This document shows, in pieces, positions 19,915 to 31,553 of a stretch of DNA of 64,000 nt. A model generated the notes under the pieces. That model was given only the letters and a program-made list of their open reading frames with translations. It did not search any database and was not told the DNA's origin. A program made the position numbers and the translations under genes. This DNA is from Vibrio gigantis (GTDB lineage: Bacteria > Pseudomonadota > Gammaproteobacteria > Enterobacterales > Vibrionaceae), in assembly GCF_024347515.1 (NCBI RefSeq), contig NZ_AP025492.1, forward strand, positions 2,666,001 to 2,730,000, read 5' to 3'. Position 1 is the stretch's first letter. The number at the start of each line of letters is the position of its first letter.

Positions 19915-20370
19915 ATGGTCGAATTACTAGAACAGGTAAACCATTGGCACTGGCTAGCGTTTGGTCTAGCATTGTTAGCGCTTGAGCTAATTGGAACCGC
20001 TGGTTACTTTTTATGGATAGGCATATCTGCCATGTTGGTCGGTGCCCTATTAGGCGCGCTACCAATTGGTTGGCAGATGCAATGGCTGTCCTTTGCTAGC
20101 TTCTCACTTATCACGACTTGGTTGTGGTGGAGAAGACAACTCTCGAATGACAAGCAGTCAGATGCAGGACGAGAGCTCAATCAAAGAGACAAACAACTTG
20201 TGGGCCAAACAACTCGAATCGATACTGGCATTCAAAAAGGCAAGTGTCGTATACGCTTAGGTGATACTACGTGGTCAGCTGTTAGTTCTCAGGACTTAGA
20301 AGCAGGCACAGAAGTGATCGTTACTGCTGTAGATGGCATAGTATTAACGATTACTCCAACGAAGAAGTAA
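19915..20370 (+). CDS. NfeD-family membrane protein (YbbJ-like)
   Basis: This 151-residue protein has two or three N-terminal membrane helices (about 11-70, including ALELIGTAGYFLWIGISAMLVG). A C-terminal OB-fold beta domain follows, with GQTTRIDTGIQKGKCRIRLGDTTW and GTEVIVTAVDGIVLTI. NfeD proteins partner stomatin-like proteins; the gene is coupled to qmcA by a 3-base gap. The exact biochemical role is not established. It converges with cueR. Confidence 0.92.
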   Translation: MVELLEQVNHWHWLAFGLALLALELIGTAGYFLWIGISAMLVGALLGALPIGWQMQWLSFASFSLITTWLWWRRQLSNDKQSDAGRELNQRDKQLVGQTTRIDTGIQKGKCRIRLGDTTWSAVSSQDLEAGTEVIVTAVDGIVLTITPTKK

Positions 20371-20388
20371 TTCAAGCACCCCTTTATT

Positions 20389-20422
20389 AAAGCCATAAAT
20401 AACCCGTTTATGGCTTTTTCTC
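20389..20422. terminator. Terminator overlapping the 3' end of cueR
   Basis: The stem AAAGCCATAAA (20389-20399) pairs with TTTATGGCTTT (20407-20417) and a T run follows on the plus strand. The right arm includes the cueR stop codon (20408-20410), so the qmcA-nfeD terminator is shared with the cueR coding end. Confidence 0.8.
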
Positions 20423-20803
20423 TACAAGTGAATCAATGATAGGGCAATGGCTATTTGAGTCACCAGGGCATTGCTCTACCCACTCTTTCAATGTCTTCTG
20501 AATTGCCAATAGATCTTCAATTTTTTTATTTACTTCTTCCAATTTACTAAGCGCTTTTGCTTTAACGTCGGCACTTTCACGGCATGGATTATCAGCTAAT
20601 TCAACAAGCGCACGGCACTCATCGAGTGAAAAACCCGCACTTCTCGCTTTCGCAACTATACCAAGCTCTTTAATCTGCTTCTTGTCGTAACTTCTATAGC
20701 CATTTCCCGAGCGTAAAGGAGCAGTGATAACCCCTTTGTCTTCATAAAGACGAATAGACTTAGTTGATAAATTAGTAAGTTTAGCGGCTTCACTTATGTT
20801 CAT
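20408..20803 (-). CDS. cueR: Copper efflux regulator CueR (MerR family)
   Basis: CueR senses Cu+ (also Ag+ and Au+) with extreme affinity and activates copA-type efflux genes by distorting promoter DNA. The N-terminal winged helix (NISEAAKLTNLSTKSIRLYEDKG) and the dimerisation helix are typical MerR. The metal-loop cysteines Cys112 and Cys120 (CPGDSNSHC) and Ser77 occupy exactly the E. coli CueR positions that define monovalent metal selectivity. It is 131 residues long. No copA lies nearby in the window, so its targets are elsewhere. Confidence 0.95.
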   Translation of the reverse strand: MNISEAAKLTNLSTKSIRLYEDKGVITAPLRSGNGYRSYDKKQIKELGIVAKARSAGFSLDECRALVELADNPCRESADVKAKALSKLEEVNKKIEDLLAIQKTLKEWVEQCPGDSNSHCPIIDSLVEKKP

Positions 20804-21148
20804 GATATTACTCTAATAAGCTGATGTATCTTCTGCATTAATTACCTTTGAGGTACTAGCAAATAGTACACCTATAACACTTCAATACATAATAAATATA
20901 ATTTAAGAAAATAAAGTCTGCTATTTATAACTGTTTTACCTTTAATAATGTAAAAAACAAGTATTTTAAAATACTTTTCACAACAGGAAATCAATAAGTT
21001 ACTGATTGATATATTTAAATTATCTACTGTTATTTTTCATTGAAAATTTTTATGCAACTTTGACCTTTCATAAATCATATACATAATTTAGTATTGAGCA
21101 TGATGTTTAAATGCGATTTATTTTTGGTAAGTATAAAGGATTGCAAAC
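20804..21148. other. AT-rich intergenic region, cueR to small secreted peptide
   Basis: This region is markedly AT-rich. It contains the cueR control region, with a short TACCT-N3-AGGTA dyad at 20843-20855, and an 18-base perfect palindrome at 20959-20976. I see no long ORF. Confidence 0.55.
20959..20976. repeat. 18-base perfect palindrome
   Basis: AAGTATTTTAAAATACTT reads identically on both strands without a loop. That suits a dimeric DNA-binding protein better than a terminator, although in an AT-rich context it could be fortuitous. Confidence 0.6.
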
Positions 21149-21325
21149 ATGAAACTTTTAACTTTAGCGTTAGCCTCAGTATTTATTTTTTCAGCCCCAG
21201 TCTCTGTTGCACAAAACAGCGCGGGGAAAGTATTCGGTGCTGGTGTTCAGTGCACATTTAATGACGGAGCGGTAAAGCAATTGCCCCGTGAATTGTGTAA
21301 GGTATATGGTGGTACACATCAATAA
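21149..21325 (+). CDS. Small secreted or periplasmic peptide, 58 residues
   Basis: The ATG is preceded by AAAGGA at a good distance. The peptide starts with a classic signal peptide (MKLLTLALASVFIFSAPVSVA, probable cut after Ala21). The mature part of about 37 residues contains two cysteines (Cys35 and Cys50, in GVQCTFNDG and RELCKVYGG) that could form a disulfide in the periplasm. It lies 36 bases before the convergent lipoprotein gene. I do not recognise a family. A signal peptide together with a ribosome site makes it very likely real. Confidence 0.75.
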   Translation: MKLLTLALASVFIFSAPVSVAQNSAGKVFGAGVQCTFNDGAVKQLPRELCKVYGGTHQ

Positions 21326-21361
21326 TTACAGTGGGTAGGTTTAGGGAAATAGTCTTTAAGC

Positions 21362-21727
21362 CTACCTAAAATTGTAGAAGTCGGCACCAATAAATGCATC
21401 CCAACCTCTTTGCCATTCAGCTTTAATCATCACCTCTTGAGGCATATCTACGCATTGGTCAGTGTACCTTGTTCCTGTGATGCCTTTTTCAAATGCTTTG
21501 TAGGGATCACAGTACTCTAACTTTCCTTTTTCATAACCCGCAAGGTAAGCAGGTTCATCAAACTCAACCTTTTCTTTGATATCAGCCAACGAATCATTAT
21601 CTACCGTATACCCGCGAGAGCCAAAACGCTCTCCTTGACCATACCAAAACTCAGATGCTGTTTTCGGTGAAGAAGTGCATGCGGCAATGCTAAAAGCAAT
21701 TAATGTTAAGGGAATAATACGTTTCAT
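21362..21727 (-). CDS. DUF2799-like lipoprotein
   Basis: This is a 121-residue predicted lipoprotein. The signal peptide ends in the lipobox IAAC (Cys17). The mature part contains FWYGQGERFGSRGYT, YLAGYEKGKLEYCDPYKAFEKGITG and WQRGWDAFI, a pattern of repeated G-x-x-x-G and aromatic residues found in DUF2799 proteins of gammaproteobacteria. The function is unknown. An AGGAGA ribosome site lies just after the terminator of the facing region. Confidence 0.8.
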   Translation of the reverse strand: MKRIIPLTLIAFSIAACTSSPKTASEFWYGQGERFGSRGYTVDNDSLADIKEKVEFDEPAYLAGYEKGKLEYCDPYKAFEKGITGTRYTDQCVDMPQEVMIKAEWQRGWDAFIGADFYNFR

Positions 21728-21744
21728 AAATATCTCCTAAAAAG

Positions 21745-21774
21745 CAAAAAAGCTGGGCAAATGCCCAGCTTTAT
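21745..21774 (-). terminator. Terminator after porin gene
   Basis: AAAGCTGGGC pairs with GCCCAGCTTT (21749-21758 with 21763-21772). On the minus strand it is followed by six Ts. It separates the porin gene from the downstream lipoprotein gene. Confidence 0.88.
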
Positions 21775-21790
21775 CTATTTCTTATCTAAC

Positions 21791-23179
21791 TTACTTAACT
21801 CCAAAAGGAATTGTTAGCGCTAGTTTGAAATCAGTCTCATCATTGAATCCGTTAGAGTAAACAGCCCAATCATTTGCGTTAGTGTCATTGTAGTAGTTAG
21901 TGTAGTAGAAGCTAATGTTAGCGTCTTTCAGTGCACCCGCTTGGATTGCGTAGTTTGCAAAGAAACTGTATGCATACTCTACTAGCTCATCGTAACCGTC
22001 TGCTTTAGCACCTGCACCATAAGCACCACTCACACCTGCACTGAAGCCTGTACCACCTATATCTGAGAAGTCACGAGCTGATGATAGGAAGAAAGCATAT
22101 TCACCATCGTGGTTAAAGTCAGAGCGGTTGTTCCACCAAATATCATAAGCGCCATTAGAGCCACCATAAGCTTCTGTTAAACGGTATGACATGTTACCAA
22201 CATTGCCACGAGTATCTTCAGAGTCAGCAACTGTGTATGTTGCTTCGGCACGGAAGCTGTATTGCCCCATAGACATCGATGTCAATAATGCAGTTTGGAA
22301 TGCAGTGCTATCAAATTGGTTATCATCATCTACAACGTAAAGTTGAGGAGACCAGTATAGACCGCCATCTGTTGTACCTTTAACTTTAACGTGGAAATTC
22401 TTACGGTCGCCATCTGTTAGGGCACCGTAACCAACATCAAAAGAAATACCGTTATCTAACGCATAGCGAGCACCTAATGAGTATACTTCACCAGCATCAT
22501 TGCCAGCACCGTCTTGGAATTCGTAAGTTTCTTTAAACCAAGGCGCTTTGTAGTTATCGGCCACAACAAGACCAAGAGAAAGATCGCCAAAGTTAGCTCC
22601 AACTTCACCACCACGGTACGTACCAGGAGCAAATGACCAGTTAACACCCAATGAGCTTGGTACAGAAGGTTGGAAGTAACCAAGCTGAGCATTTACACTC
22701 TCACCAAACTTAAACTTCATAGCTGCTTTTGCAAATGAAACACCATTGTCAGTGTTATCACCGCGCCCATCTTCCCAACAGTCTGTAGAATAAACTGAGT
22801 CACATTGGAAGAAGTTCATCTCGTGACCACCACCCCACTTACCAGCTTCTTGCCACATGTCAAATGTGCTATATACAACAGCATCAAGACCAACAACGTC
22901 CGCCACATAACCAGAATGGAAGCCTAAATTAGCAAAAATAGAACCGTGGTCTAAGTTAGCAGTTTTTGCTGTATCGTTGCCGTTTGCATCTTTACCAGCT
23001 CGGTCACGAGCGCGCATGAAAAAGTTTAGGTTACCGCTAATTGTCGACTCAGCGAAGAACTCTGATGCCTGACTTGCATACTCAGGGCCGATTGGATCAT
23101 TCGCCATAGCTGGAGCAGCAGAAAGCGCACCTACCATTGCTGCTGTAATCGCAGATACTTTAAAAAATTTGTTTTCCAT
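21791..23179 (-). CDS. Outer-membrane porin, OprD-like
   Basis: This 462-residue protein has a clear Sec signal (cleavage after PAMA, about residue 26). It is followed by alternating beta strands rich in aromatic and Gly residues, and it ends FKLALTIPFGVK, close to the terminal strand needed for BAM recognition. The layout fits an 18-stranded OprD-type channel, a group that includes Vibrio chitooligosaccharide and other specific porins. The substrate is not identifiable here. A loop contains a Cys pair (FFQCDSVYSTDC) that may be disulfide-bonded. AGGAG precedes the ATG. Confidence 0.75.
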   Translation of the reverse strand: MENKFFKVSAITAAMVGALSAAPAMANDPIGPEYASQASEFFAESTISGNLNFFMRARDRAGKDANGNDTAKTANLDHGSIFANLGFHSGYVADVVGLDAVVYSTFDMWQEAGKWGGGHEMNFFQCDSVYSTDCWEDGRGDNTDNGVSFAKAAMKFKFGESVNAQLGYFQPSVPSSLGVNWSFAPGTYRGGEVGANFGDLSLGLVVADNYKAPWFKETYEFQDGAGNDAGEVYSLGARYALDNGISFDVGYGALTDGDRKNFHVKVKGTTDGGLYWSPQLYVVDDDNQFDSTAFQTALLTSMSMGQYSFRAEATYTVADSEDTRGNVGNMSYRLTEAYGGSNGAYDIWWNNRSDFNHDGEYAFFLSSARDFSDIGGTGFSAGVSGAYGAGAKADGYDELVEYAYSFFANYAIQAGALKDANISFYYTNYYNDTNANDWAVYSNGFNDETDFKLALTIPFGVK

Positions 23180-23704
23180 GGAATAAAACTCCTAAAAATG
23201 GATATAGCTGTTTGAATATTTCCCACCTAAAGTTGGCCGCCGTAGAGAGAAATACCTTTTCTTGTTTGAGAACCCTAAACTCTGAATTCTCTATTTCCTT
23301 TCTGGTTATACACATCGTGTGCATCCATGGCATTAAGACTAACTTCGCCCTCAAAAAGATCAATGAGAACTTAATTTTCATCTAAAAAAATATGAGTTGG
23401 TGCAAATTTAGTAGGTACTTAGTGATCCAGATCTACAAATTAGAAAAGCCATCCCAAAACAAAAACAAACAGAATAAAAACAACAAGTTAGTGGAATTTA
23501 TCTTTTATAAAAATAGATATGACTCGCATATTTCACACAACCAGAACGGTATTTCATTAATATTGAGCACCGTCACTGTCCTAGTTTTAGAGTTCGTATA
23601 GGAACAAAATTCTCAACAATTAAAAAGGCACCATTTTTATATCAGAAACAAAAAAGGCACTCCCTTGAAAGGAGTGCCTTTGAGCTTTTTTTATCTGTCT
23701 TTAC
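23180..23704. other. Long AT-rich region upstream of porin
   Basis: This holds the porin 5' control region and, near its right end, the ligA terminator. A formal 69-codon frame at 23392-23601 is Lys/Asn-rich low-complexity and has no ribosome site, so I do not call it. Confidence 0.5.
23645..23683 (-). terminator. Terminator after ligA
   Basis: AAAGGCACTCC (23653-23663) pairs with GGAGTGCCTTT (23671-23681), with a T run on the minus strand. Confidence 0.88.
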
Positions 23705-25774
<2,070 letters not shown>

Positions 25775-25809
25775 TAAATATAGATTATTTACAAGGCTAA
25801 ACAATACGG

Positions 25810-26853
25810 CTAGGCATTCGTAGCCGTCATAAAGTCTCTGATTTGCTTACGGTAGTCAGATAAACGGTTTGGCGTCATTAAGTTGCGTGACTCATCCAAT
25901 ACGTTTCCACCCATATCGTCGGCTATTTTCTGCGCTGCACTCAACATCACATTGAAGTTTTGATCAGCTTGACCGTAACAAGGCAGCGTCATAAAGAACG
26001 AAATGCCTTTGGTGGTAAAGTCAGCAGGATCATCATGCTCAAGAGTACCAGGCTGCATCATGTTCGCTACGCTGAAAATAACTTTTGGTTCGTCACTCGA
26101 TTGCGCAAAGCAGTGGTAGATAGACATCTCACCATAAGTTAGACCGTTATTTTCCATACTACTGAAAAGCTCAGTACCCACGAATGGGATCTCTCCAGCG
26201 CAGTGAACATTAAGAACAATAACCTCTAAGCCAAGTTCTTCATCTGGCTTAGCTTCTTCAACAGGCGCACTTGGCGGAGTAACTACTTCTTTAGCAACAA
26301 TTGACTCTCTTTGAGTGAACGTTTCGTTTGGAAGGTGTGGTTCATCCACCCCCTCAGAGGATTCTTCAAACGAACCATGCTGCTCCTTAAAGCCTGCGTG
26401 GTTTTCTTTTTGCTCGTCAGTCAACTCAAAGCTTGGAACTGCAGGCTCAACGGCCTTCTCTTCCTCAATCACTTCTGGTTCACTTTCAACCTTAATTGGG
26501 TCTTCTACGCTAAAAGAAGGAAGATCATTCAATTCGATGTCACCTTCGTAAGCTTCTTTCGCTTGCGGCGCAGTTAGTGGGTCTGAATCGATCAATGGAT
26601 CAGTCGCTGATGGTGAAACAGCAAAATCCGGCTCTTTGCGTTCTTTTCGAATTATCTCAAAATCATCTTCTGGGGCGAATGAACGGTTTGGAATAGTTTC
26701 TGCTTCATCTAAGCTGTCATTATCAAGCTTACCAAGCGGCTTATCTCCAAACTTTGCTTTCCCTTCTTTTTTACTCGTCCATAGACCATGGAACAATAAT
26801 GCGGCGATAGCTAATGCGCCAACAATAATGAGTACAAATCGCAATTCCTGCAT
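25810..26853 (-). CDS. zipA: Cell-division protein ZipA
   Basis: ZipA anchors FtsZ to the inner membrane at the division site. The N-terminus is a single membrane helix (about 6-25, [19 protein letters not shown]) followed by a basic stretch. A long acidic, Pro/Glu-rich linker (about 35-205) leads to a C-terminal FtsZ-binding domain from about 208 ([21 protein letters not shown] to the end). It is 347 residues long, close to E. coli (328). The linker is poorly conserved, as expected. Confidence 0.95.
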   Translation of the reverse strand: MQELRFVLIIVGALAIAALLFHGLWTSKKEGKAKFGDKPLGKLDNDSLDEAETIPNRSFAPEDDFEIIRKERKEPDFAVSPSATDPLIDSDPLTAPQAKEAYEGDIELNDLPSFSVEDPIKVESEPEVIEEEKAVEPAVPSFELTDEQKENHAGFKEQHGSFEESSEGVDEPHLPNETFTQRESIVAKEVVTPPSAPVEEAKPDEELGLEVIVLNVHCAGEIPFVGTELFSSMENNGLTYGEMSIYHCFAQSSDEPKVIFSVANMMQPGTLEHDDPADFTTKGISFFMTLPCYGQADQNFNVMLSAAQKIADDMGGNVLDESRNLMTPNRLSDYRKQIRDFMTATNA

Positions 26854-27082
26854 TTTTCGCTCTCAGCTTTCTTAGTCAACTAGCTATAAACACGCTGTCA
26901 CTAAGTTGGGTTAATTTGGCTAATCTCACTACTCTATCAAAAGTAGCCACTGTTTTAGAACAACTTAATACAATTAGTTCCTTACATGGTGTGATTTTCG
27001 CCACGCTTTTTTTCTTAATTTCGGTCGAGTACACTAGACATGTTTGCTATTTAACCAAATTCACATGTGACCTAATTTAAAT

Positions 27083-27838
27083 ATGACTATTGAATCTGTT
27101 CCCCGCTCCGGCTTTGGCTATTTTATTTTCGGAATAAAAATCGCTTTGTCACCGAGCATTCGTAAGTTTGTACTAATGCCACTTATCGCGAACGTGTTGC
27201 TCGTTGGTGGTGCCTTGTTTTATATCTTCTCCAACCTAAACACTTGGATTGAAGGTTGGATAGGTGCATTGCCAAGTTTCTTGTCGTGGTTGTCATACAT
27301 TTTATGGCCATTACTTGTATTAACTATCTTGGCCACTTTCTCATATTTCTTTAGTACGCTCGCAAACTTCATTGCAGCACCTTTCAATGGTTTGCTCGCA
27401 GAAAAAGTCGAAGAGTTGCTGAGTGGTAAAAAAGTTAATGACGATGGTTTACTTGATGTTCTAAAAGATACCCCACGTATATTAGCGAGAGAATGGCGTA
27501 AGCTTGTCTACGTTTTGCCAAAAGCGATCGGTTTATTCCTACTTTTGTTAATACCAGCACTTGGACAAACCGTTGCTCCGTTTTTATGGTTCATTTTCAC
27601 AGCATGGATGTTAGCGATTCAATACGCCGACTACCCATTCGATAACCATAAAATCAAGTTTGATGACATGAGAAACAATTTGAAACAAAAACAAGGCAAG
27701 AGCTACAGCTTTGGCGCGCTTGTTTCTGTGTTCACTACCATTCCAATTTTAAACCTGATTGTGATGCCAGTTGCCGTTTGCGGCGCGACGGCAATGTGGG
27801 TTGCTGAATTTAAAGACCAAGCTCTACGCTCTCGCTAA
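27083..27838 (+). CDS. cysZ: Sulfate permease CysZ
   Basis: CysZ is an inner-membrane sulfate uptake protein that feeds assimilatory cysteine synthesis. The 251-residue sequence has about four to six hydrophobic segments and the family landmarks GFGYFIFGIKIALSPSIRKFVLMP near the start and FNGLLAEKVEELLSG in the middle. The C-terminal hydrophobic region contains NLIVMPVAVCGATAMW. It is divergent from zipA and directly before cysK, as in E. coli. Confidence 0.95.
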   Translation: MTIESVPRSGFGYFIFGIKIALSPSIRKFVLMPLIANVLLVGGALFYIFSNLNTWIEGWIGALPSFLSWLSYILWPLLVLTILATFSYFFSTLANFIAAPFNGLLAEKVEELLSGKKVNDDGLLDVLKDTPRILAREWRKLVYVLPKAIGLFLLLLIPALGQTVAPFLWFIFTAWMLAIQYADYPFDNHKIKFDDMRNNLKQKQGKSYSFGALVSVFTTIPILNLIVMPVAVCGATAMWVAEFKDQALRSR

Positions 27839-28056
27839 TCTTCTCTTCTATATTCGCCTATCTTTTTGAAGTTCTGATTTCAATAAAGATAGGCGTCAAT
27901 TCTGCTACATATCTATATGATATAACTTTTTAATCCTTTTACCTTTTTTTCAACTTGTTTAATCTAAATTCGAGCTGAACAAACATCGAAAGACACTAGA
28001 CGGTAAAGTGATTGATATACTACGTTTAGTTCTGTCATTAAATGAAGGAATATCGC

Positions 28057-29025
28057 ATGAGCAAGATCTACGAAGACAACACCCTAACGATTGGTAACAC
28101 ACCTCTAGTCCGCCTTAACAAAGTAAGCAAAGGTAACGTCCTAGCTAAGATCGAAGCTCGTAACCCAAGCTTCAGTGTTAAGTGTCGTATCGGTTCAAAC
28201 ATGATCTGGGAAGCGGAAAAAGCAGGTACGCTAAAGCCAGGTATCGAGCTTGTTGAACCTACTAGTGGTAACACTGGTGTTGCTCTTGCATTCGTAGCTG
28301 CTGCGCGCGGTTACAAACTAACGCTAACTATGCCTGAGTCAATGAGTCTAGAACGTCGTAAGCTTCTTAAAGCTCTTGGCGCAAACCTAGTACTGACTGA
28401 AGCACCAAAAGGCATGAACGGCGCTATTGCCAAAGCAGAAGAGATTGTTGCTTCAGATCCAAGCAAATACCTATTGCTACAACAATTCAATAACCCAGCA
28501 AACCCACAGATTCACGAGCAGACAACTGGTCCTGAAATTTGGGAAGCAACCGACGGCGAAATCGACGTGTTTGTAGCGGGTGTAGGTACAGGTGGCACCA
28601 TCACTGGTACAAGTCGTTACATTAAAGGTGAAAAAGGCAAGGCGATTACTTCAGTAGCAGTTGAACCGGCTGAGTCTCCAGTGATTGCACAGGCACTTGC
28701 AGGTGAAGAAATCAAACCAGCTCCGCACAAAATTCAAGGTATCGGTGCAGGTTTCATCCCTGGAAACCTAGATTTAGAGATTATTGACCGTGTTGAATCG
28801 GTAACTTCTGAAGAAGCGATTGAGATGGCTCAGCGCCTAATGAAAGAAGAAGGTATTCTTGCAGGCATCTCATCTGGAGCGGCTGTAGTAGCAGCAAACA
28901 GAATCGCAGAACTACCTGAATTTGCAGGGAAAACTATCGTTACCGTACTACCAAGCTCAGGTGAGCGTTATCTAAGTACAGCCCTATTTGCTGGCATCTT
29001 TACGGAAAAAGAGAACCAACAATAA
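28057..29025 (+). CDS. cysK: Cysteine synthase A (O-acetylserine sulfhydrylase)
   Basis: CysK makes cysteine from O-acetylserine and sulfide with PLP. The chosen ATG (28057) gives 322 residues; AAGGAA precedes it by 6 bases, while an in-frame ATG 15 bases upstream lacks a site. The PLP lysine Lys42 lies in [11 protein letters not shown], the substrate loop is [10 protein letters not shown] and the phosphate loop [10 protein letters not shown]. It follows cysZ but has its own 218-base upstream region. CysB control is expected but I could not locate a site. Confidence 0.97.
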   Translation: MSKIYEDNTLTIGNTPLVRLNKVSKGNVLAKIEARNPSFSVKCRIGSNMIWEAEKAGTLKPGIELVEPTSGNTGVALAFVAAARGYKLTLTMPESMSLERRKLLKALGANLVLTEAPKGMNGAIAKAEEIVASDPSKYLLLQQFNNPANPQIHEQTTGPEIWEATDGEIDVFVAGVGTGGTITGTSRYIKGEKGKAITSVAVEPAESPVIAQALAGEEIKPAPHKIQGIGAGFIPGNLDLEIIDRVESVTSEEAIEMAQRLMKEEGILAGISSGAAVVAANRIAELPEFAGKTIVTVLPSSGERYLSTALFAGIFTEKENQQ

Positions 29026-29328
29026 TATGTGGTCAAATCAATTTTTCGTCCAAAAAAGCCCCGTTTAGGGGCTTTTTTGTTGATCCCTGCCCCACCTTTG
29101 GTAATATCAGGTCTGTTTTATTTTTCGCTTCAAAATAAAAGAAGCAATAAGCAAATTCTGAAAGTCATGAGTACTCAACAAAAGATGACCATGGCTGGAT
29201 AAAAATTTATAACCAGTCTAAGTTCTAACACGAACATGGCGTACTAGCCTCTAGCGCATTTGGGCTAAAGCAGTTAAGCTAATCTGGTTACAAACTTACA
29301 AAAAATAAATTTAATTGGGGTATATAAA
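29026..29328. other. Intergenic region cysK to ptsH
   Basis: After the cysK terminator there are about 250 bases of ptsH control region. I cannot point to a clear promoter or CRP site; the sequence GGGGTATATAAA before the ATG serves as ribosome site. Confidence 0.5.
29050..29079 (+). terminator. Terminator after cysK
   Basis: AAAAAGCCCC-GTTTA-GGGGCTTTTTT is a strong hairpin with T tail, 27 bases after the cysK stop. Confidence 0.92.
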
Positions 29329-29586
29329 ATGTACGAGAAGCAAGTAGAAATCACAGCAGAAAACGGCCTTCACACTCGTCCAGCTGCACAGTTCGTTAAA
29401 GAAGCAAAATCTTTCGACGCTGACATCACAGTGACTTCTAACGGCAAAAGCGCTAGCGCAAAAAGCCTGTTCAAACTACAAACTTTAGGCCTAGTAAAAG
29501 GTACTAACGTTACTATTTCAGCTGAAGGCCCTCAAGCTCAGCAAGCTGTAGACCACCTAGTTGCTCTTATGGATCAACTACACTAA
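29329..29586 (+). CDS. ptsH: PTS phosphocarrier HPr
   Basis: HPr carries phosphate from enzyme I to sugar-specific EIIA proteins in the cytoplasm. The 85-residue protein has the active His15 ([12 protein letters not shown]) and Ser46 in SAKSLFKLQ, as in E. coli HPr. It is the first gene of ptsHI-crr. A stable hairpin follows it before ptsI. Confidence 0.98.
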   Translation: MYEKQVEITAENGLHTRPAAQFVKEAKSFDADITVTSNGKSASAKSLFKLQTLGLVKGTNVTISAEGPQAQQAVDHLVALMDQLH

Positions 29587-29603
29587 TACGGTCTCCTTCT
29601 TTC

Positions 29604-29635
29604 AAAGCCATTTTGCATCGCAAAGTGGCTTTGTT
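29604..29635 (+). terminator. Intercistronic hairpin ptsH-ptsI
   Basis: AAAGCCATTTTGC (29604-29616) pairs with GCAAAGTGGCTTT (29620-29632): 13 pairs with one G-U, a 3-base loop, then a short, G-interrupted T stretch. It could terminate part of the transcripts or stabilise the ptsH message. Confidence 0.75.
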
Positions 29636-29722
29636 CGAAATAGATAGCAATAAGCGCGACGTTAGTCGACGACTTAAAGTCACACATTCTCCCGTTTACA
29701 GTTGAACAACTAAGGTAAGGCT

Positions 29723-31447
29723 ATGATTTCAGGCATCCTAGCATCTCCTGGTATTGCTTTCGGTAAAGCACTACTACTTCAAGAAGATGAAATTGTCCTA
29801 AACACTCAATCTATCTCAGACGAGCAAGTTGAAGCAGAAGTTCAGCGTTTTTTTGACGCTCGTAACAAATCTTCTCAACAACTTGAAGTTGTAAAGCAAA
29901 AAGCACTTGAAACTTTTGGCGAAGAAAAAGAAGCAATCTTTGAAGGCCACATCATGCTGCTTGAAGATGAAGAGCTAGAAGAAGAGATTTTAGCACTCAT
30001 CAAGAAAGACAAAATGCATGCAGACAACGCGATCCACACTGTGATCGAAGAGCAAGCTGTTGCACTAGAGTCTCTTGATGATGAGTACCTAAAAGAACGT
30101 GCAACTGATATCCGTGATATCGGTACTCGTTTCGTTAAAAACGCACTAGGCATCAACATTGTTTCTCTAGCAGACATCAATGAAGAAGTTATCCTAGTAG
30201 CTTACGACCTAACGCCATCTGAAACTGCACAAATCAACCTAGACTACGTTCTTGGCTTCGCTTGTGACATCGGCGGTCGTACATCTCATACTTCAATCAT
30301 GGCACGTTCTCTTGAGCTTCCAGCTATCGTTGGTACTAACGATATCACTAAGCAAGTTAAGAACGGCGACATGCTTGTGCTAGACGCGATGAACAACAAG
30401 ATCATCATCAACCCTTCTGAAGCTGAACTAGCAGAAGCTAAGAAAATCAAAGCAGATTTCGAAGCAGAAGCGGCTGAACTAGCAAAACTAAAAGATTTGC
30501 ATGCTGAAACTCTAGACGGTCACCGTGTAGAAGTTTGTGGCAACATCGGTACAGTAAAAGACTGTGACGGTATCTTGCGTAACGGCGGTGAAGGCGTTGG
30601 TCTGTACCGTACTGAATTCCTATTTATGGACCGTGACGCGCTTCCTACTGAAGAAGAGCAATACGTTGCTTACAAAGAAGTAGCAGAAGCAATGGAAGGC
30701 GAGTCAGTGATTATCCGTACTATGGATATCGGTGGTGACAAAGATCTACCATACATGGACCTTCCACAAGAGATGAACCCTTTCCTAGGCTGGCGTGCAG
30801 TACGTATCAGCTTGGATCGTCGTGAAATCCTACGTGACCAACTACGTGGTATCCTACGTGCATCTGCACACGGTAAACTGCGTATCATGTTCCCAATGAT
30901 CATTTCTGTTGAAGAGATCCGTGAACTGAAAAAAGCAATCGAAGAGTACAAAGTTGAACTTCGCGCTGAAGGCCTAGCTTTCGATGAAGAAATCGAAATC
31001 GGCGTAATGGTTGAGACTCCAGCAGCTGCTGCAATCGCACACCACCTAGCGAAAGAAGTATCTTTCTTCTCTATCGGTACTAACGACCTAACGCAATACA
31101 CTCTTGCGGTAGACCGTGGTAACGAAATGATTTCTCACCTATACAACCCGCTATCTCCTGCTGTTCTTACAGTAATCAAGCAAGTGATCGACGCATCACA
31201 CGCTGAAGGTAAGTGGACTGGTATGTGTGGTGAGCTTGCTGGTGATGAGCGTGCAACGCTGCTTCTTCTTGGTATGGGTCTAGATGAGTTCTCTATGAGC
31301 GGCATCTCTATCCCTAAAGTTAAGAAAGTAATCCGTAACTCTAACTTCGCTGAAGTTAAAGCTATGGCTGACGAAGCACTATCTCTACCTACAGCTGCAG
31401 AAATTGAAGCTTGCGTAGAAAAATTCATCGCTGAGAAAACTCAGTAA
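29723..31447 (+). CDS. ptsI: PTS enzyme I
   Basis: Enzyme I takes phosphate from PEP and passes it to HPr, the first step of all PTS sugar uptake. At 574 residues it is the standard size. The active-site His (near residue 189) lies in [14 protein letters not shown]. The PEP-binding barrel has the motifs [37 protein letters not shown] and [18 protein letters not shown]. It lies 136 bases after ptsH and 106 bases before crr, both gaps holding hairpins. Confidence 0.98.
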   Translation: MISGILASPGIAFGKALLLQEDEIVLNTQSISDEQVEAEVQRFFDARNKSSQQLEVVKQKALETFGEEKEAIFEGHIMLLEDEELEEEILALIKKDKMHADNAIHTVIEEQAVALESLDDEYLKERATDIRDIGTRFVKNALGINIVSLADINEEVILVAYDLTPSETAQINLDYVLGFACDIGGRTSHTSIMARSLELPAIVGTNDITKQVKNGDMLVLDAMNNKIIINPSEAELAEAKKIKADFEAEAAELAKLKDLHAETLDGHRVEVCGNIGTVKDCDGILRNGGEGVGLYRTEFLFMDRDALPTEEEQYVAYKEVAEAMEGESVIIRTMDIGGDKDLPYMDLPQEMNPFLGWRAVRISLDRREILRDQLRGILRASAHGKLRIMFPMIISVEEIRELKKAIEEYKVELRAEGLAFDEEIEIGVMVETPAAAAIAHHLAKEVSFFSIGTNDLTQYTLAVDRGNEMISHLYNPLSPAVLTVIKQVIDASHAEGKWTGMCGELAGDERATLLLLGMGLDEFSMSGISIPKVKKVIRNSNFAEVKAMADEALSLPTAAEIEACVEKFIAEKTQ

Positions 31448-31467
31448 TCGCCAAATTCTTAATAAAG

Positions 31468-31498
31468 TTAGACGGCTAAAAATAGTCGTCTAATTTGT
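31468..31498 (+). terminator. Intercistronic hairpin ptsI-crr
   Basis: TTAGACGGCTA (31468-31478) pairs with TAGTCGTCTAA (31483-31493), 11 pairs with one G-U, followed by a short T-rich stretch TTTGTT. It is a candidate attenuator or mRNA-stabilising structure. Confidence 0.6.
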
Positions 31499-31553
31499 TA
31501 GATTGGTATAGTATATTCTACAGAATAAAACTAAACGTTAGGAGCATGACACA

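Noticed and set aside
23392..23601. 69-codon frame upstream of the porin
   Set aside because: Lys/Asn-rich, AT-driven composition, no ribosome site, no family likeness; likely non-coding.
29875..31428. Three minus-strand frames of about 100 to 140 codons within ptsI
   Set aside because: They are serine-rich mirror translations of a strongly coded GAA/GCA-rich gene, with no ribosome sites or family likeness.
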